Source: Devosia sp. FJ2-5-3
Lineage (GTDB): Bacteria; Pseudomonadota; Alphaproteobacteria; Rhizobiales; Devosiaceae
NCBI RefSeq assembly: GCF_029201545.1
Contig: NZ_CP104007.1
Coordinates: forward strand, 3,072,501 to 3,136,500
DNA: 64,000 bases
Direction of reading: 5' to 3'
Part shown: one piece after another, positions 44,287 to 53,711 of the stretch
Position numbering within the stretch: position 1 is the first letter of the stretch
Layout of the letters: each line of letters begins with the position of its first letter
Notes under the pieces: model-generated
What the model was told of the DNA's origin: nothing
Seen by the model: only the letters and a program-made list of their open reading frames with translations
The model's database searches: none
Position numbers and translations under genes: made by a program

Positions 44287-45216
44287 ATGAGCCGCAATTT
44301 CCTGGTCGTCGACCCAGAAGAAGACCTCGAAGTGCTCAAGGGCCTGGCGTCTGCCATTCGGGTGAAAATCCTCAAGCTGCTGCATATCGAGGGGCCACTC
44401 AACGGCAATGACATTGCCGAAAAGCTCTCCCTGCCCCAGTCGACAGTCTCGACCAACATACAGATCCTCGAGGGCGCGGGCCTGATCCGGACGGAAACGC
44501 AGAAGGCGCGCAAGGGCAATCAGAAGATCTGCCATTCGACCTTCGATGAAGTGCTGGTGATGTTCAAGGAAGACATCTCGCCGGTCAATTCCAACGCCAT
44601 AGAAGTGTCGATGCCTTTGGGGCTCTACACCAGTTGTGAAGTATCGGCGCCGTGTGGGCTGTGCTCGGTGGACGGCATTATCGGGCTGCTGGACGTGCCC
44701 AATACTTTCCTCGACCCCGAGCGGATGAAGGCGGGACTGATCTGGTTCACCCAAGGGTATCTGGAATATCAATTCCCGAACAATGCCAAGCTGGCGCAGA
44801 ACACGATCGAGGTCATGGAGTTTTCCATGGAACTGAGTTCGGAAGTGCCCGGGACTTCGGCGGATTGGCCGAGCGACATTACGCTTTCGGTGAACGGGAC
44901 GGAAATCGGCACCTGGACCAGCCCAGGCGATTTCGGCGACAAGCGCGGGGTCTATACGCCGAGCTGGTGGAAGCTGAAGGGCAGCCAGTATGGCAAGCTC
45001 AAGAGCTGGCGGGTGACCAATGACGGCACCTATGTCGACGGAATGAAGATCTCGCCGGTCTCGCTTGTCGACCTGGACCTTGCGAACCATCATTCGATCC
45101 GGCTGCGCATTGCGGTGAAGCCGGATGCCAAACACCCCGGCGGCATCAATATTTTCGGGCGCGGCTTTGGTAATTACGACCAGGAAATCGTGCTGCGCCT
45201 GCAGACCGCCCGCTGA
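44287..45216 (+). CDS. ArsR-type transcriptional regulator with beta-rich effector domain
   Basis: A 309-residue protein. The N-terminal 90 residues are a winged helix: LASAIRVKILKLLHIEG, NDIAEKLSLPQSTVSTNIQILEGAGLI. The remainder is unusual for ArsR: a CEVSAPCGLC stretch and then a beta-rich domain (ITLSVNGTEIGTWTSPGDFG, GVYTPSWWKLKGSQYG) that looks like a carbohydrate- or ligand-sensing module. It lies in front of the arabinofuranosidase gene in the same direction and is the likely local regulator. A TCACG-CTT-CGTGA repeat near 44231-44243 could be its operator. The ligand is inferred to be arabinose or an arabinoside. Confidence 0.8.
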   Translation: MSRNFLVVDPEEDLEVLKGLASAIRVKILKLLHIEGPLNGNDIAEKLSLPQSTVSTNIQILEGAGLIRTETQKARKGNQKICHSTFDEVLVMFKEDISPVNSNAIEVSMPLGLYTSCEVSAPCGLCSVDGIIGLLDVPNTFLDPERMKAGLIWFTQGYLEYQFPNNAKLAQNTIEVMEFSMELSSEVPGTSADWPSDITLSVNGTEIGTWTSPGDFGDKRGVYTPSWWKLKGSQYGKLKSWRVTNDGTYVDGMKISPVSLVDLDLANHHSIRLRIAVKPDAKHPGGINIFGRGFGNYDQEIVLRLQTAR

Positions 45217-45564
45217 ATTTTTTTCGCGACCGGCGCGGCGGCGGAGCTGCCGTCGGGCTTTGACTGATGATCTCAAGCCATCGGGGCTCGCGGGCTGGCC
45301 CTCGGGTCGAGCCCGAGGGAAGCTGGGGGGCGATTGAGGGACGGAGGCAAACCTTGGTCCCCGTTGTGACTTCGCACCCTTTCCCAGCCAGAGCTGAGAC
45401 GATGACGTCTTGACGGGTTTCATGGCCCGGTGACCGCGACCACTCGACCCCTTCTGTCAAAAATCATACAAAAGGGGCGTAGGCGGCTTGCAAGGGGGAC
45501 GCTTTCCCATATACAACCGATTTACTGATACAAATCAGAATATCGGAATGCATGGGAGGGCCCG
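45217..45564. other. Intergenic region upstream of the GH51 gene
   Basis: No coding frame is convincing. A run of seven T residues follows the regulator's stop (about 45218-45225). Close to the GH51 start, CTGATACAAATCAG near 45524-45537 is a 5-bp inverted repeat and could be an operator in the promoter. The GTG start follows a GGGAGGG ribosome site. Confidence 0.45.
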
Positions 45565-47076
45565 GTGAAGGCGTCTGTTATCGCAAATAAGGATTTTACG
45601 ATCTCGCAAATCGATGATCGTGTCTACGGGGCTTTTCTCGAGCATCTGGGCCGCGCCATCTATGAGGGCATCTACGAGCCGGACCATCCGACCGCAGACG
45701 CCGATGGCATGCGCGGCGACGTGGCCAAGCTGGTCAAGGACCTCAATGTACCGGTGGTTCGCTACCCCGGGGGTAACTTCGTGTCTGCCTATAACTGGGA
45801 AGACGGCATCGGCCCGCGTGAGGAGCGCCCGACCCGTCTGGACCTGGCCTGGCACACGTCGGAAAGCAATGCCGTCGGCATCCACGAATTCGCTGACTGG
45901 TGCACCACCGTCGGCACCGAGATGATGCTGGCCGTCAACCTCGGCTCGCGCGGCGTCGATGATGCGCGCAATTTCCTTGAATATGTGAACCATCCGGGCG
46001 GCTCCTACTGGAGCGATCTGCGCATCAAGAACGGCCGCAAGGAGCCGTGGAACGTCAAGATGTGGTGCCTCGGCAACGAGATGGACGGCCCCTGGCAGGT
46101 CGGCCATAAGGACGCGGACGAATATGGCAAGCTGGCCGCCAACACCGCCCGCGCCATGCGCATGTTCGACAAGAACCTCGAGCTGATCGTCTGTGGCTCG
46201 TCGCATTCGGAAATGCCGAGCTTCCCCGACTGGGAGCGCATCGTGCTGGAGCACACATATGATCACGTCGATCATATTAGCCTGCACATGTATTTCGCCA
46301 ATCGCGACAATGACACGCCGAACTATCTGGGCCTGAGCCACAAGCTCGATCGCTATATCGAGACCGTTGCGTCGACCATCAAGCAGGTCAAGCACAAGAA
46401 GCGCTCAAAGAAGGACGTCTATATCTCCTTCGACGAATGGAACGTCTGGTACCATTCCAACAAGAAGGATCGCGAGATCCTGGACGGTGGCAGCGGCTGG
46501 CCGCATGCGCCGGGTCTGCTTGAGGACATCTACAATTTCGAAGACGTGCTGATGGTGGGGCTGATCCTCAACACCTTCATCCGCCGCTCGGATGTGGTGA
46601 AGATCGCCTGTATCGCCCAGCTGGTGAACGTGATCGCGCCGATCATGACCGAAAAGGGCGGCCCCGCCTGGGCCCAGACAATCTATTATCCGTACTATTT
46701 CGCGTCGGTCTACGGCCGCGGCACGGCGCTGCAGCTGGTGACCAATTCGCCGGGTTATGAGACGACGCACGCCAAGGACACGCCATTTGTCGACGTGTCG
46801 GGTGTGCACAATGAAGACGAGGGCACGCTGACCTTCTTCCTCGTCAACCGGCACACGACGGACAGCCTCGAGACGGAAGTAAGCCTGCAGGGCTTTGGGC
46901 AGGGGTCGATCATCGACCACCAGATCATGACCCATCCCGATCTCAAGGCCACCAACACGGCCGGCAAGCAGGATGAGGTCAAGCCGCGCAAGGGTGACGG
47001 CGCCAAGATCGACGGCGATAAACTCAGCGTGACCCTGCCGCCCTATTCGTACCAGATGGTGCGGGTGAAGGTTTAA
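45565..47076 (+). CDS. abfA: Alpha-L-arabinofuranosidase, GH51
   Basis: A 503-residue intracellular (no signal peptide) retaining glycosidase releasing arabinose from arabino-oligosaccharides. GH51 landmarks: VYGAFLEHLGRAIYEGIYEP near the start, RYPGGNFVSAYNWEDGIGP, the acid/base Glu in WCLGNEMDGPW (about residue 174), HMYFANRDNDTPN and the nucleophile Glu in ISFDEWNVW (about 292). It ends with a beta domain (SLQGFG, YSYQMVRVKV). Start is GTG 45565 after GGGAGGG. With the downstream transporter and GH43-like gene it suggests import of short arabinans and cleavage inside the cell. Confidence 0.93.
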   Translation: MKASVIANKDFTISQIDDRVYGAFLEHLGRAIYEGIYEPDHPTADADGMRGDVAKLVKDLNVPVVRYPGGNFVSAYNWEDGIGPREERPTRLDLAWHTSESNAVGIHEFADWCTTVGTEMMLAVNLGSRGVDDARNFLEYVNHPGGSYWSDLRIKNGRKEPWNVKMWCLGNEMDGPWQVGHKDADEYGKLAANTARAMRMFDKNLELIVCGSSHSEMPSFPDWERIVLEHTYDHVDHISLHMYFANRDNDTPNYLGLSHKLDRYIETVASTIKQVKHKKRSKKDVYISFDEWNVWYHSNKKDREILDGGSGWPHAPGLLEDIYNFEDVLMVGLILNTFIRRSDVVKIACIAQLVNVIAPIMTEKGGPAWAQTIYYPYYFASVYGRGTALQLVTNSPGYETTHAKDTPFVDVSGVHNEDEGTLTFFLVNRHTTDSLETEVSLQGFGQGSIIDHQIMTHPDLKATNTAGKQDEVKPRKGDGAKIDGDKLSVTLPPYSYQMVRVKV

Positions 47077-47427
47077 ACTGCGCCCTCGGATACCCCCACC
47101 TAACCTCCCCCTGACAGGGGGAGGGACTGGTTCGGGGCTCCCCCTGATAGGGGGAGGGACTGGTTCGGTGGCTCACTGGAGGGTGTGCGCACTCGTTAGC
47201 ATGTGGGCCGAGTTGGTTAGCAGACTGTTAGCATTGAGATCGCGTAACTGCGAAAATGGGGGCGCGTCGGCAATTGCGTGCCCCTGTGCATTCTGTATCA
47301 TGCTTTCCGATTTACATCACGATGTGCATTGACAACAGATGCGGCCCCGCTAAGTATTACTTATGGGCGCTGTAAAGCGTCGAGGAGCGGAGTGCGGGAG
47401 GCGCTTCGCATAGGGAGGACTATATTT
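47077..47427. other. Intergenic region before the Tat-exported binding protein
   Basis: It holds two REP-like hairpins in tandem (see 47104-47156) and, closer to the gene, an AT-rich promoter-like stretch and an AGGGAGGA ribosome site. No gene was found. Confidence 0.5.
47104..47156. repeat. REP-like hairpins, tandem pair
   Basis: CCTCCCCC-TGACA-GGGGGAGG (47104-47124) and CTCCCCC-TGATA-GGGGGAG (47138-47156) are two copies of a 33-bp unit that also carries GGACTGGTTCGG after the hairpin. Similar hairpins are found at 51472, 53503, 53582 and 53657. Confidence 0.75.
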
Positions 47428-49347
47428 ATGGATAGACGCAGCTTTCTAATAGGATCGACGGCCGTCGGCGCCATCCTTGCCGCAGGCAATGGCATGGTCT
47501 TTGCCCAGGACGCGGGATCGGCGCCCGACCTGGCCCAGTTCCCGCGCAACGAGACCCTGATCATCCATAACCCTGAAGGGGTTATCCGTAATCCTGCCTG
47601 GTTCAACAACTGGGTCATCGGCTCGGGCGCAGGCCTGTCCAACGGCCTGCACCAGCTGACCACCGACACGTTCTGGTTCATCGACCCCGATGCCGGTATC
47701 CCGGGCGCCAGCGAAAATGCCATCTACAATTCGCTGGCCGACGAGCTCTGGCAGTATAATGAAGACTTCACGGAAATGACCGTGAAGCTCAAGAAGGGCA
47801 TCTACTGGAGCGACGGCAACGAATTTACCGCCGACGACGTGGTGTTCACGGTCGAAAAGCACAAGGCAACGCCGGGTCTCGCCCAGAACGGCGCCTATAA
47901 TGCCCAGGTCGAGACCGTCGAAGCGGTCGACCCCTATACCGTCCACTTCACGCTCAAGGGTCCGAACTCGCGCTTCCACACGCTGTTCTCGATCCGCTGG
48001 GGCGGCGCCTGGATCATGTCGAAGGCCCATTTCGAGGGCGTGGACGACATTCTCGCGTTCAACAACGATCCCCCGGTGAGCCTGGGGCCCTATACGCTGC
48101 ACTCATATGATCCGAACGGCACCTGGTTCATCTGGCAGCGCCGCGAAGACTGGCAGCGCACGGCAATGGGCATGATCGGCGAGCCCAAGCCCAAATTCAT
48201 CATCTACCGCAACAATATCTCGCCCGACGCGCGCCTCATCGAAATGCGCAACGGCAATCTGGACATGGTGCACGATCTGTCGCCCGAGGCGACCTTCTCG
48301 ATCGTCCAGCAGGATCCGCAGGTTCAGGGCTGGTTCCCGGGCTTCCCCTATGCCCATCCCGATCCGACGCTGGTCATGGCGATCTTCAACCTCAAGAAGG
48401 ATCTGTTCACCGACAAGCGCGTCCGCTGGGCCCTGGCCCTCATGCTCGACGCACGGGCCATGTCGATGGCGTCCTATCGCGGTGCGGCAACGCTCTCGGC
48501 CATCTCCGTGCCGCCGACCGGCACCCATCCGCGCGACTATCACGGGCCGCTGCAGGACTTCCTCATCAATTACGAGGTCGACACCGGCAGCCGCAAGATC
48601 AAGCCATACGACCCCAATGTGGGCATGCAGATCGCCGACATGGTGCGCGGGCAGTTCCCGGATGCGCCGACCGACGAAACCGCAGTGCGCAACGCCTTCG
48701 GCTATGGCTGGTGGAAACAGGACGCCCAGGCAGCAGAAGAACTGCTCACCTCGGCCGGTTTCACCAAGAACGGCAATCAGTGGATGATGCCGGACGGCCA
48801 GCCGTTCCGCTTCAGCGTGATGGTGCCGACCGATGGCGTGGTCAACCGTCTCGGCTCGATCATCGCCCAGCAATGGGCGCAGAACGGTATCGGCGCGGAA
48901 CTGGAAGCGGCATCGGACACATGGGATCGCCAGCGCGTCGGCAATTACGACGTCAACATCTCCTGGGCCGTGGAATCCTGGGGCGGTCACCCCGACCTCA
49001 GCTTCTTCCTCGACAGCTACCACTCCGAGTACATCCGGCCGCTGGGCGAAAGCCAGCCGGATCGCAACTGGATGCGCTGGGAAGATCCGCGGCTTGACGC
49101 GATCATCGAGAAGGTTCGCGCCAGCGACTTCAACGATCCCGTCGGCATCGAGTACGGCCACGAGTTCGTCAAGCTTCACCTCGAAGAAATGCCGAACATC
49201 CCGATCATGGCCTACAACGTGTTCTCGGTGCAATCGAACCGCTACTGGACCGGTTGGCCGAATGCGGACAACCCCTATGCGAACCCGGTGACGAACTGGT
49301 CGAACGGCCGGTACATCTTCACCCAGATCACGCCAGTCGCGAGCTGA
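47428..49347 (+). CDS. ABC transporter solute-binding protein, family 5, Tat-exported
   Basis: A 639-residue protein. Its start MDRRSFLIGSTAVGAILAAG is a twin-arginine signal (RRSFL), so it should be exported folded. The SBP_bac_5 core is clear: MTVKLKKGIYWSDGNEFTADDVVFTVEKHK, VRWALALMLDARAMS, and a long C-terminal half ending in tryptophan-rich WTGWPNADNPYANP. It is about 100 residues longer than typical DppA. Members of this long group often bind oligosaccharides. The GH51 and GH43-like genes around it suggest an arabino-oligosaccharide ligand. It is followed, after a hairpin, by its permeases. Confidence 0.88.
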   Translation: MDRRSFLIGSTAVGAILAAGNGMVFAQDAGSAPDLAQFPRNETLIIHNPEGVIRNPAWFNNWVIGSGAGLSNGLHQLTTDTFWFIDPDAGIPGASENAIYNSLADELWQYNEDFTEMTVKLKKGIYWSDGNEFTADDVVFTVEKHKATPGLAQNGAYNAQVETVEAVDPYTVHFTLKGPNSRFHTLFSIRWGGAWIMSKAHFEGVDDILAFNNDPPVSLGPYTLHSYDPNGTWFIWQRREDWQRTAMGMIGEPKPKFIIYRNNISPDARLIEMRNGNLDMVHDLSPEATFSIVQQDPQVQGWFPGFPYAHPDPTLVMAIFNLKKDLFTDKRVRWALALMLDARAMSMASYRGAATLSAISVPPTGTHPRDYHGPLQDFLINYEVDTGSRKIKPYDPNVGMQIADMVRGQFPDAPTDETAVRNAFGYGWWKQDAQAAEELLTSAGFTKNGNQWMMPDGQPFRFSVMVPTDGVVNRLGSIIAQQWAQNGIGAELEAASDTWDRQRVGNYDVNISWAVESWGGHPDLSFFLDSYHSEYIRPLGESQPDRNWMRWEDPRLDAIIEKVRASDFNDPVGIEYGHEFVKLHLEEMPNIPIMAYNVFSVQSNRYWTGWPNADNPYANPVTNWSNGRYIFTQITPVAS

Positions 49348-49363
49348 TCCTTCCTCCCCTGGT

Positions 49364-49385
49364 GGTCCGGCCTTCGGGTCGGGCC
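49364..49385 (+). terminator. UUCG-loop hairpin between binding protein and permease
   Basis: A 9-bp stem (with two G-U pairs) around a TTCG tetraloop follows the solute-binding protein stop by 16 bases. Without a U-run it more likely protects the upstream mRNA or gives partial termination, so that the binding protein is made in excess of the permeases. Confidence 0.55.
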
Positions 49386-49563
49386 GCTGGGAGATGGCGT
49401 CCATCCAAGCCTGCTCCCGCCCAGCCGCGTGCGGAGCCCACGCTCCTTCAGGGGGATGCAGGCACAGTCAAGGTCGGGGCCTCGCACCCCCATCGGATCC
49501 CTGACTGGCCGGTTCATGCTCTCGCCGGACCGTCAACGAGAGTGACACGCGCAAGGAGCTCTG

Positions 49564-50568
49564 ATGCAGGGTTATCTGTGGTTCGTGAGCAAGCGCCTGC
49601 TGCAATTGCTTGCCGTTATCTTCTGCGGAATATCCGCGACATTCCTCGTCACCCATTTGTCGCCGATCGACCCGGTGGAGCAAGTGCTCGGCCGGCTATC
49701 GGGCCGCTCCAATCTGCCACCGGCGGCTATCGAGGCGACACGCGTCGCGCTGACCGAGATGTATGGCACCAACGAACCCATCCTACAGCAATATATCAAT
49801 TTCTGGCTGCGCCTCGTGCGCGGCGATCTCGGGCCGTCGCTGCTGGCCTTCCCTACCCCGGCCATGGAACTGGTTGGCCGGGCCATGCCCTGGACGCTGG
49901 GCCTGCTGGTGACGTCGACGCTGATCACCTTCGTCGTCGGCAATCTGCTCGGGGCACTGGCGGGCTATAATCCCGACAACAAGTTCTTCAAGGCGTTCGG
50001 GCTGATTTCCATGGGCATCCAGCCCATCCCCTATTACGTCGTCGCTTTCATCCTGCTCATCATCTTCGGCTATTTCCTGCCCATCCTGCCGATCAATGGC
50101 GGCTTTGCCATGGATGTGCGGCCCGGCTTCACCTGGCCCTTCATCAGCTCGGTGTTGCAGCACTCGATCCTGCCGGCGACCTCGCTGGTGCTGGTCGGGT
50201 TCGGCGGCTGGTTCCTCGGCATGCGGGCGCTGGTGAGCAATGTGGTCAATGACGACTATGTCACTTATGCCGAACTGGCCGGGGTCAAGCGCGACACCAT
50301 CGTCGGTGGCTATGTGATCCGCAATGCCATGGTGCCACAACTGACGGCGCTGGCCATGGCGCTGGGCGGGGTATTTTCCGGCACGATCATCACCGAGCAG
50401 GTGTTCAACTATCCCGGCATCGGCTCGCTTCTCGTCGATGCGGTGAACTGGGGCGATTATTCGCTCGTCCTGGCGGTGTCGACCGTCTCCATCACGGCGG
50501 TTGCGGGCGCGATTTTCATCGTCGACCTCCTCCATCCGCTGCTCGATCCTCGTGTGCGTGCGGAGTAG
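49564..50568 (+). CDS. ABC transporter permease (DppB-like)
   Basis: A 334-residue inner-membrane permease. N-terminal helix FVSKRLLQLLAVIFCGISATFLVTHLSPIDPVEQVL, then helices from LGLLVTSTLITFVVGNLLGALAGY. The coupling loop reads YAELAGVKRDTIVGGYVIRNAMVPQ and the C-terminus FIVDLLHPLLDPRVRAE is family-typical. ATG 49564 follows AAGGAG. First of the two membrane subunits for the Tat-exported binding protein. Confidence 0.9.
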   Translation: MQGYLWFVSKRLLQLLAVIFCGISATFLVTHLSPIDPVEQVLGRLSGRSNLPPAAIEATRVALTEMYGTNEPILQQYINFWLRLVRGDLGPSLLAFPTPAMELVGRAMPWTLGLLVTSTLITFVVGNLLGALAGYNPDNKFFKAFGLISMGIQPIPYYVVAFILLIIFGYFLPILPINGGFAMDVRPGFTWPFISSVLQHSILPATSLVLVGFGGWFLGMRALVSNVVNDDYVTYAELAGVKRDTIVGGYVIRNAMVPQLTALAMALGGVFSGTIITEQVFNYPGIGSLLVDAVNWGDYSLVLAVSTVSITAVAGAIFIVDLLHPLLDPRVRAE

Positions 50569-50571
50569 GCC

Positions 50572-51429
50572 ATGTTTTCCGTCTTTCGCGACCTCATCCG
50601 CTATAATCTCGAATTCGCCGTCGGCATGGTGCTGGTCACATTCGTCGTGGTGTTTGCAGCGCTCAGCTTCGTTTCGCCGGTCGATCCGACGCTGATCTAC
50701 ATGGCCGTTCCGGACCAGCCGCCGTCGGCGCAATATTGGTTCGGCACCAATTCGCGCGGCCAGGATCTGTTCTGGCAACTTTCCGCGGCGTTCCGGAACA
50801 GCCTGATCTTCGGCATTACCGTGGCGGTGCTGAGCCGCATCATCTCGATCGCGGTGGGCCTCGCCTCAGGCTATATCGGGGGCTGGGTCGACCGGGTGCT
50901 GATGTTCATCAACGACATCTTCGTCGCCGTGCCGATCTTCCCGATCCTAGTGCTGTTCTATTTCGTGCTGCGCAACAATATGGACAGTTTTACCCTGGCG
51001 CTGATCATGGCGTGTTTCGGGTGGCCGTTCGACGCGCGCCTCATCCGCTCGGTGGCGGTGGGGCTCAAGCATCGCGAATTTACCCGGCATGCGGTGTTCT
51101 CGGGCATGTCGACGCGAAAAGTGCTGCTCGAAGAGCACCTGCCCTATGTGATGCCGATCGTGTTCGCGACCTTCATGAACAACATGTTGTGGTCGATCGG
51201 GCTCGAGGTGACGCTGGCCGTGCTCGGCTTCACCAACCTCAACAACCCCACCATCGGCACGGTGCTGTACTGGGCCAATTCGCACTCCGCCATGGTGGTG
51301 GGCGTGTGGTGGTGGATCTTCATCCCGGTGGTGCTGATCGTGATGACCTTCCTGGGGCTGTTCCTGCTGGCGGTCTCCATGAACGAATATATCGACCCGC
51401 GCAGCCGCCTGCGGAGGATGGGGGCATGA
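50572..51429 (+). CDS. ABC transporter permease (DppC-like)
   Basis: A 285-residue inner-membrane permease, three bases after the DppB-like gene. WFGTNSRGQDLFWQLSAAFRNSL is the DppC signature. The coupling loop reads HAVFSGMSTRKVLLEEHLPYVMP. The last helix (WWWIFIPVVLIVMTFLGLFLLAVSMNEYIDPRSRLRR) is complete. The stop is followed by a REP-like hairpin before the ATPase gene. Confidence 0.9.
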   Translation: MFSVFRDLIRYNLEFAVGMVLVTFVVVFAALSFVSPVDPTLIYMAVPDQPPSAQYWFGTNSRGQDLFWQLSAAFRNSLIFGITVAVLSRIISIAVGLASGYIGGWVDRVLMFINDIFVAVPIFPILVLFYFVLRNNMDSFTLALIMACFGWPFDARLIRSVAVGLKHREFTRHAVFSGMSTRKVLLEEHLPYVMPIVFATFMNNMLWSIGLEVTLAVLGFTNLNNPTIGTVLYWANSHSAMVVGVWWWIFIPVVLIVMTFLGLFLLAVSMNEYIDPRSRLRRMGA

Positions 51430-51471
51430 TGATGCGGTCCACCTCTCTTGCCTCTCGAACCCCCACCCCAA

Positions 51472-51492
51472 CCCTCCCCGCAAGGGGGAGGG
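51472..51492. repeat. REP-like hairpin
   Basis: CCCTCCCC-GCAA-GGGGGAGGG between the DppC-like permease and the first ATPase gene. Same family as the hairpins at 47104 and 53503. Confidence 0.65.
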
Positions 51493-51523
51493 AGTCACTC
51501 ACTGCCCGTGGAGGGATCAGCGC

Positions 51524-52564
51524 ATGACCCACGACACCAAGAATGACCTGCTGACCGTCGAGGGGCTCAAGGCCTATTACCAGATGAGCTATTTCGGCGT
51601 GAACCGCGAAGTGCGGGCCGTCGACGACATCACCATGACCATCAAGCGCAACGAGGTCTATGGCATTGCCGGGGAAAGCTCCTCGGGCAAGACCAGCTTC
51701 ATCAAGGTGCTGGCGGCCGCCATGCGGCCACCGCTGCGCATCGTCGACGGATCGGTGAAATATCAGTTCAAGGACCGCAAGGTCGACATCGCCAAGGCCA
51801 GCGAAAAAGAGATCGAGGCCATTCGCTGGAGCCATCTCTCCTACATCATGCAGGGGTCGATGAGCGTGCTCAATCCGGTGCGGCGCATCGGCAAGACGTT
51901 CCATGACTTTGCGGCCAAGCCGCTGGGGCTGTCAGGCAAGGCGTTCGAGGACCGGGTGATCGCGCATCTGGCGCGGCTCAAGCTGCCGCCTGAGGTCTTG
52001 CGAGCCTATCCGCACGAGCTATCGGGCGGCATGCGGCAGCGCGTGACCATCGGGCTGGCGACGGTGTGCCACCCCGAATTCATCATTGCCGACGAGCCGA
52101 CGACGGCGCTCGACGTGGTGGTGCAGAAGGAGGTGCTCAACCTCATTCGCGACATTCAGAAGGAGATGGGCGCCTCGGTGATCTTCGTTACCCACGACAT
52201 GAGCGTGCATGCCAATGTCGCCGATCGCGTGGGCATCATCTATGCCGGGCGGCTGGTGGAGGAAGGGCCGACGCGCGAGATGTTCTTTGCGCCAAAGCAT
52301 CCCTATACCGCCCATCTCGTGGCGAGCCTGCCGCGCATTGGTGATACCACCCAGCGCCCTGCCCTCGAAGGACGGCCGCCGAACCTTTCCGATCCGCCGG
52401 CCGGGTGCCGGTTCCATCCGCGCTGCCCGCTGGCCGTGGACAAGTGCAAGAAGGACGTGCCGCCCATGGAAACAGTGGGGCCGGAGCATCGCACCGCCTG
52501 CTGGCGCTGGCGCGATGTGGAGCCGCTGGTCAAGGCGGCGGCACCGCATGGAGTGATGGCATGA
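51524..52564 (+). CDS. ABC transporter ATPase (DppD-like)
   Basis: A 346-residue ATPase. Walker A reads GESSSGKTS, Q-loop YIMQGSMSVLNP (Gln kept), signature LSGGMRQRV, Walker B FIIADEPTTALD and switch His in FVTHD. The oligo_HPY tail has CRFHPRCPLAVDKC. Its stop overlaps the next ATPase start (ATGA). Part of the arabinoside-locus importer. Confidence 0.9.
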   Translation: MTHDTKNDLLTVEGLKAYYQMSYFGVNREVRAVDDITMTIKRNEVYGIAGESSSGKTSFIKVLAAAMRPPLRIVDGSVKYQFKDRKVDIAKASEKEIEAIRWSHLSYIMQGSMSVLNPVRRIGKTFHDFAAKPLGLSGKAFEDRVIAHLARLKLPPEVLRAYPHELSGGMRQRVTIGLATVCHPEFIIADEPTTALDVVVQKEVLNLIRDIQKEMGASVIFVTHDMSVHANVADRVGIIYAGRLVEEGPTREMFFAPKHPYTAHLVASLPRIGDTTQRPALEGRPPNLSDPPAGCRFHPRCPLAVDKCKKDVPPMETVGPEHRTACWRWRDVEPLVKAAAPHGVMA

Positions 52565-53481
52565 CGACACTTCTCGATGTGCGCGGGGTTTCCAAGAATT
52601 TCACCATGGGCGGGCTGTTCGGCCGCAAGATCGTGCCCGCGGTGCAGGATGCGAGCTTTTCGCTGTCCGCGGAAAAGCCCGAGATTTTCACCATTATCGG
52701 CGAGAGTGGCTCAGGCAAGACGACGCTTGCCCGGATGATCCTGGGGCTCGAAGATGTGAGCGATGGGGAAATCCTCTTCCGCGGCGAGAAGGTGGATCGG
52801 CACGCCGGCAAGGACAAGCGGCTCGACTTCATGAGCCATGTGCAGCCGGTGTTTCAGAACCCGTTTGAGGCATTCAATCCGCTGAAGAAGATCGAGCGCT
52901 ATCTCGAGAGCACGGCGCGGCAGTTCTTGAAAACGACCGACAAGGCGGCGATCGACCGGGCGATGGATGAGGCGCTGCAGAAGGTGGGGCTGAGCCTTGT
53001 CGAGGTGCGCGGACGCTTTCCGCATGAGATGAGCGGCGGGCAATTGCAGCGCGCGGCCATTGCGCGGGCGCTGATCCCCAATCCACCGCTGCTGATCGCG
53101 GACGAGCCGGTGTCGATGGTGGACGCCTCGCTGCGCATGAGCATCGTCAATCTGCTGAAAAGCCTGCGGGATGATCTCAAAGTCTCGGTGATCTACATCA
53201 CGCACGATCTGGCGACGGCCTATTATATCTCCAACCGGCTCATCATCATGCAGCGGGGGCGGATCGTGGAAATGGGCGATGCGCGGACCGTGCTAGACAA
53301 TCCCGAGCACCCGTATTCGCGGCTGCTGAAGGCGTCGGTGCTGTCGACCGACGATGCCGGAGACGGCAAGCTTATTACGGACCCGGAAATGGTGCGGCTG
53401 GCGACCGAGCTGGTGGCGCGGCCGGGGAAATTGGTGACGCGGGCGGATGGGCGCGCGGTGCGGGTTTACGAGGCGGCTTGA
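52561..53481 (+). CDS. ABC transporter ATPase (DppF-like)
   Basis: A 306-residue ATPase with Walker A GESGSGKTT, Q-loop VFQNPFEAFNP, signature MSGGQLQRA, Walker B LLIADEPVSMVD (Met-Val in place of Ala-Leu) and switch His in YITHD. The cysteine-rich oligo_HPY tail is missing, so it is shorter than usual. ATG 52561 overlaps the preceding stop; the longer frame upstream lies across that gene. Completes the importer. Confidence 0.9.
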   Translation: MTTLLDVRGVSKNFTMGGLFGRKIVPAVQDASFSLSAEKPEIFTIIGESGSGKTTLARMILGLEDVSDGEILFRGEKVDRHAGKDKRLDFMSHVQPVFQNPFEAFNPLKKIERYLESTARQFLKTTDKAAIDRAMDEALQKVGLSLVEVRGRFPHEMSGGQLQRAAIARALIPNPPLLIADEPVSMVDASLRMSIVNLLKSLRDDLKVSVIYITHDLATAYYISNRLIIMQRGRIVEMGDARTVLDNPEHPYSRLLKASVLSTDDAGDGKLITDPEMVRLATELVARPGKLVTRADGRAVRVYEAA

Positions 53482-53502
53482 GGGGAGAAGACACCCACCT
53501 AA

Positions 53503-53678
53503 CCTCCCCCTGGTAGGGGGAGGGACGGATCGGGGTTGGGGTCAGGACGGGGATTTTGCCTAACGAGAACCCCCTCCCCATCCCTCCCCTCAAGGGGAGG
53601 GTGCAGATCGAGAGCGGGACGAGGCTGGTGGTTTTGTCGACAGAACCCCCTCCTAGCCTCCCCCTGGTCAGGGGGAGG
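53503..53678. repeat. Cluster of three REP-like hairpins
   Basis: Three hairpins fill the gap between the last ATPase and the GH43-like gene: CCTCCCCC-TGGTA-GGGGGAGG (53503-53523), CCCTCCCC-TCAA-GGGGAGGG (53582-53601) and CCTCCCCCTG-GT-CAGGGGGAGG (53657-53678). CACCTAA or a C-rich leader precedes each. Confidence 0.72.
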
Positions 53679-53711
53679 TTGGGTGGGGGTCGACAATGAG
53701 GGACCAAAAAT

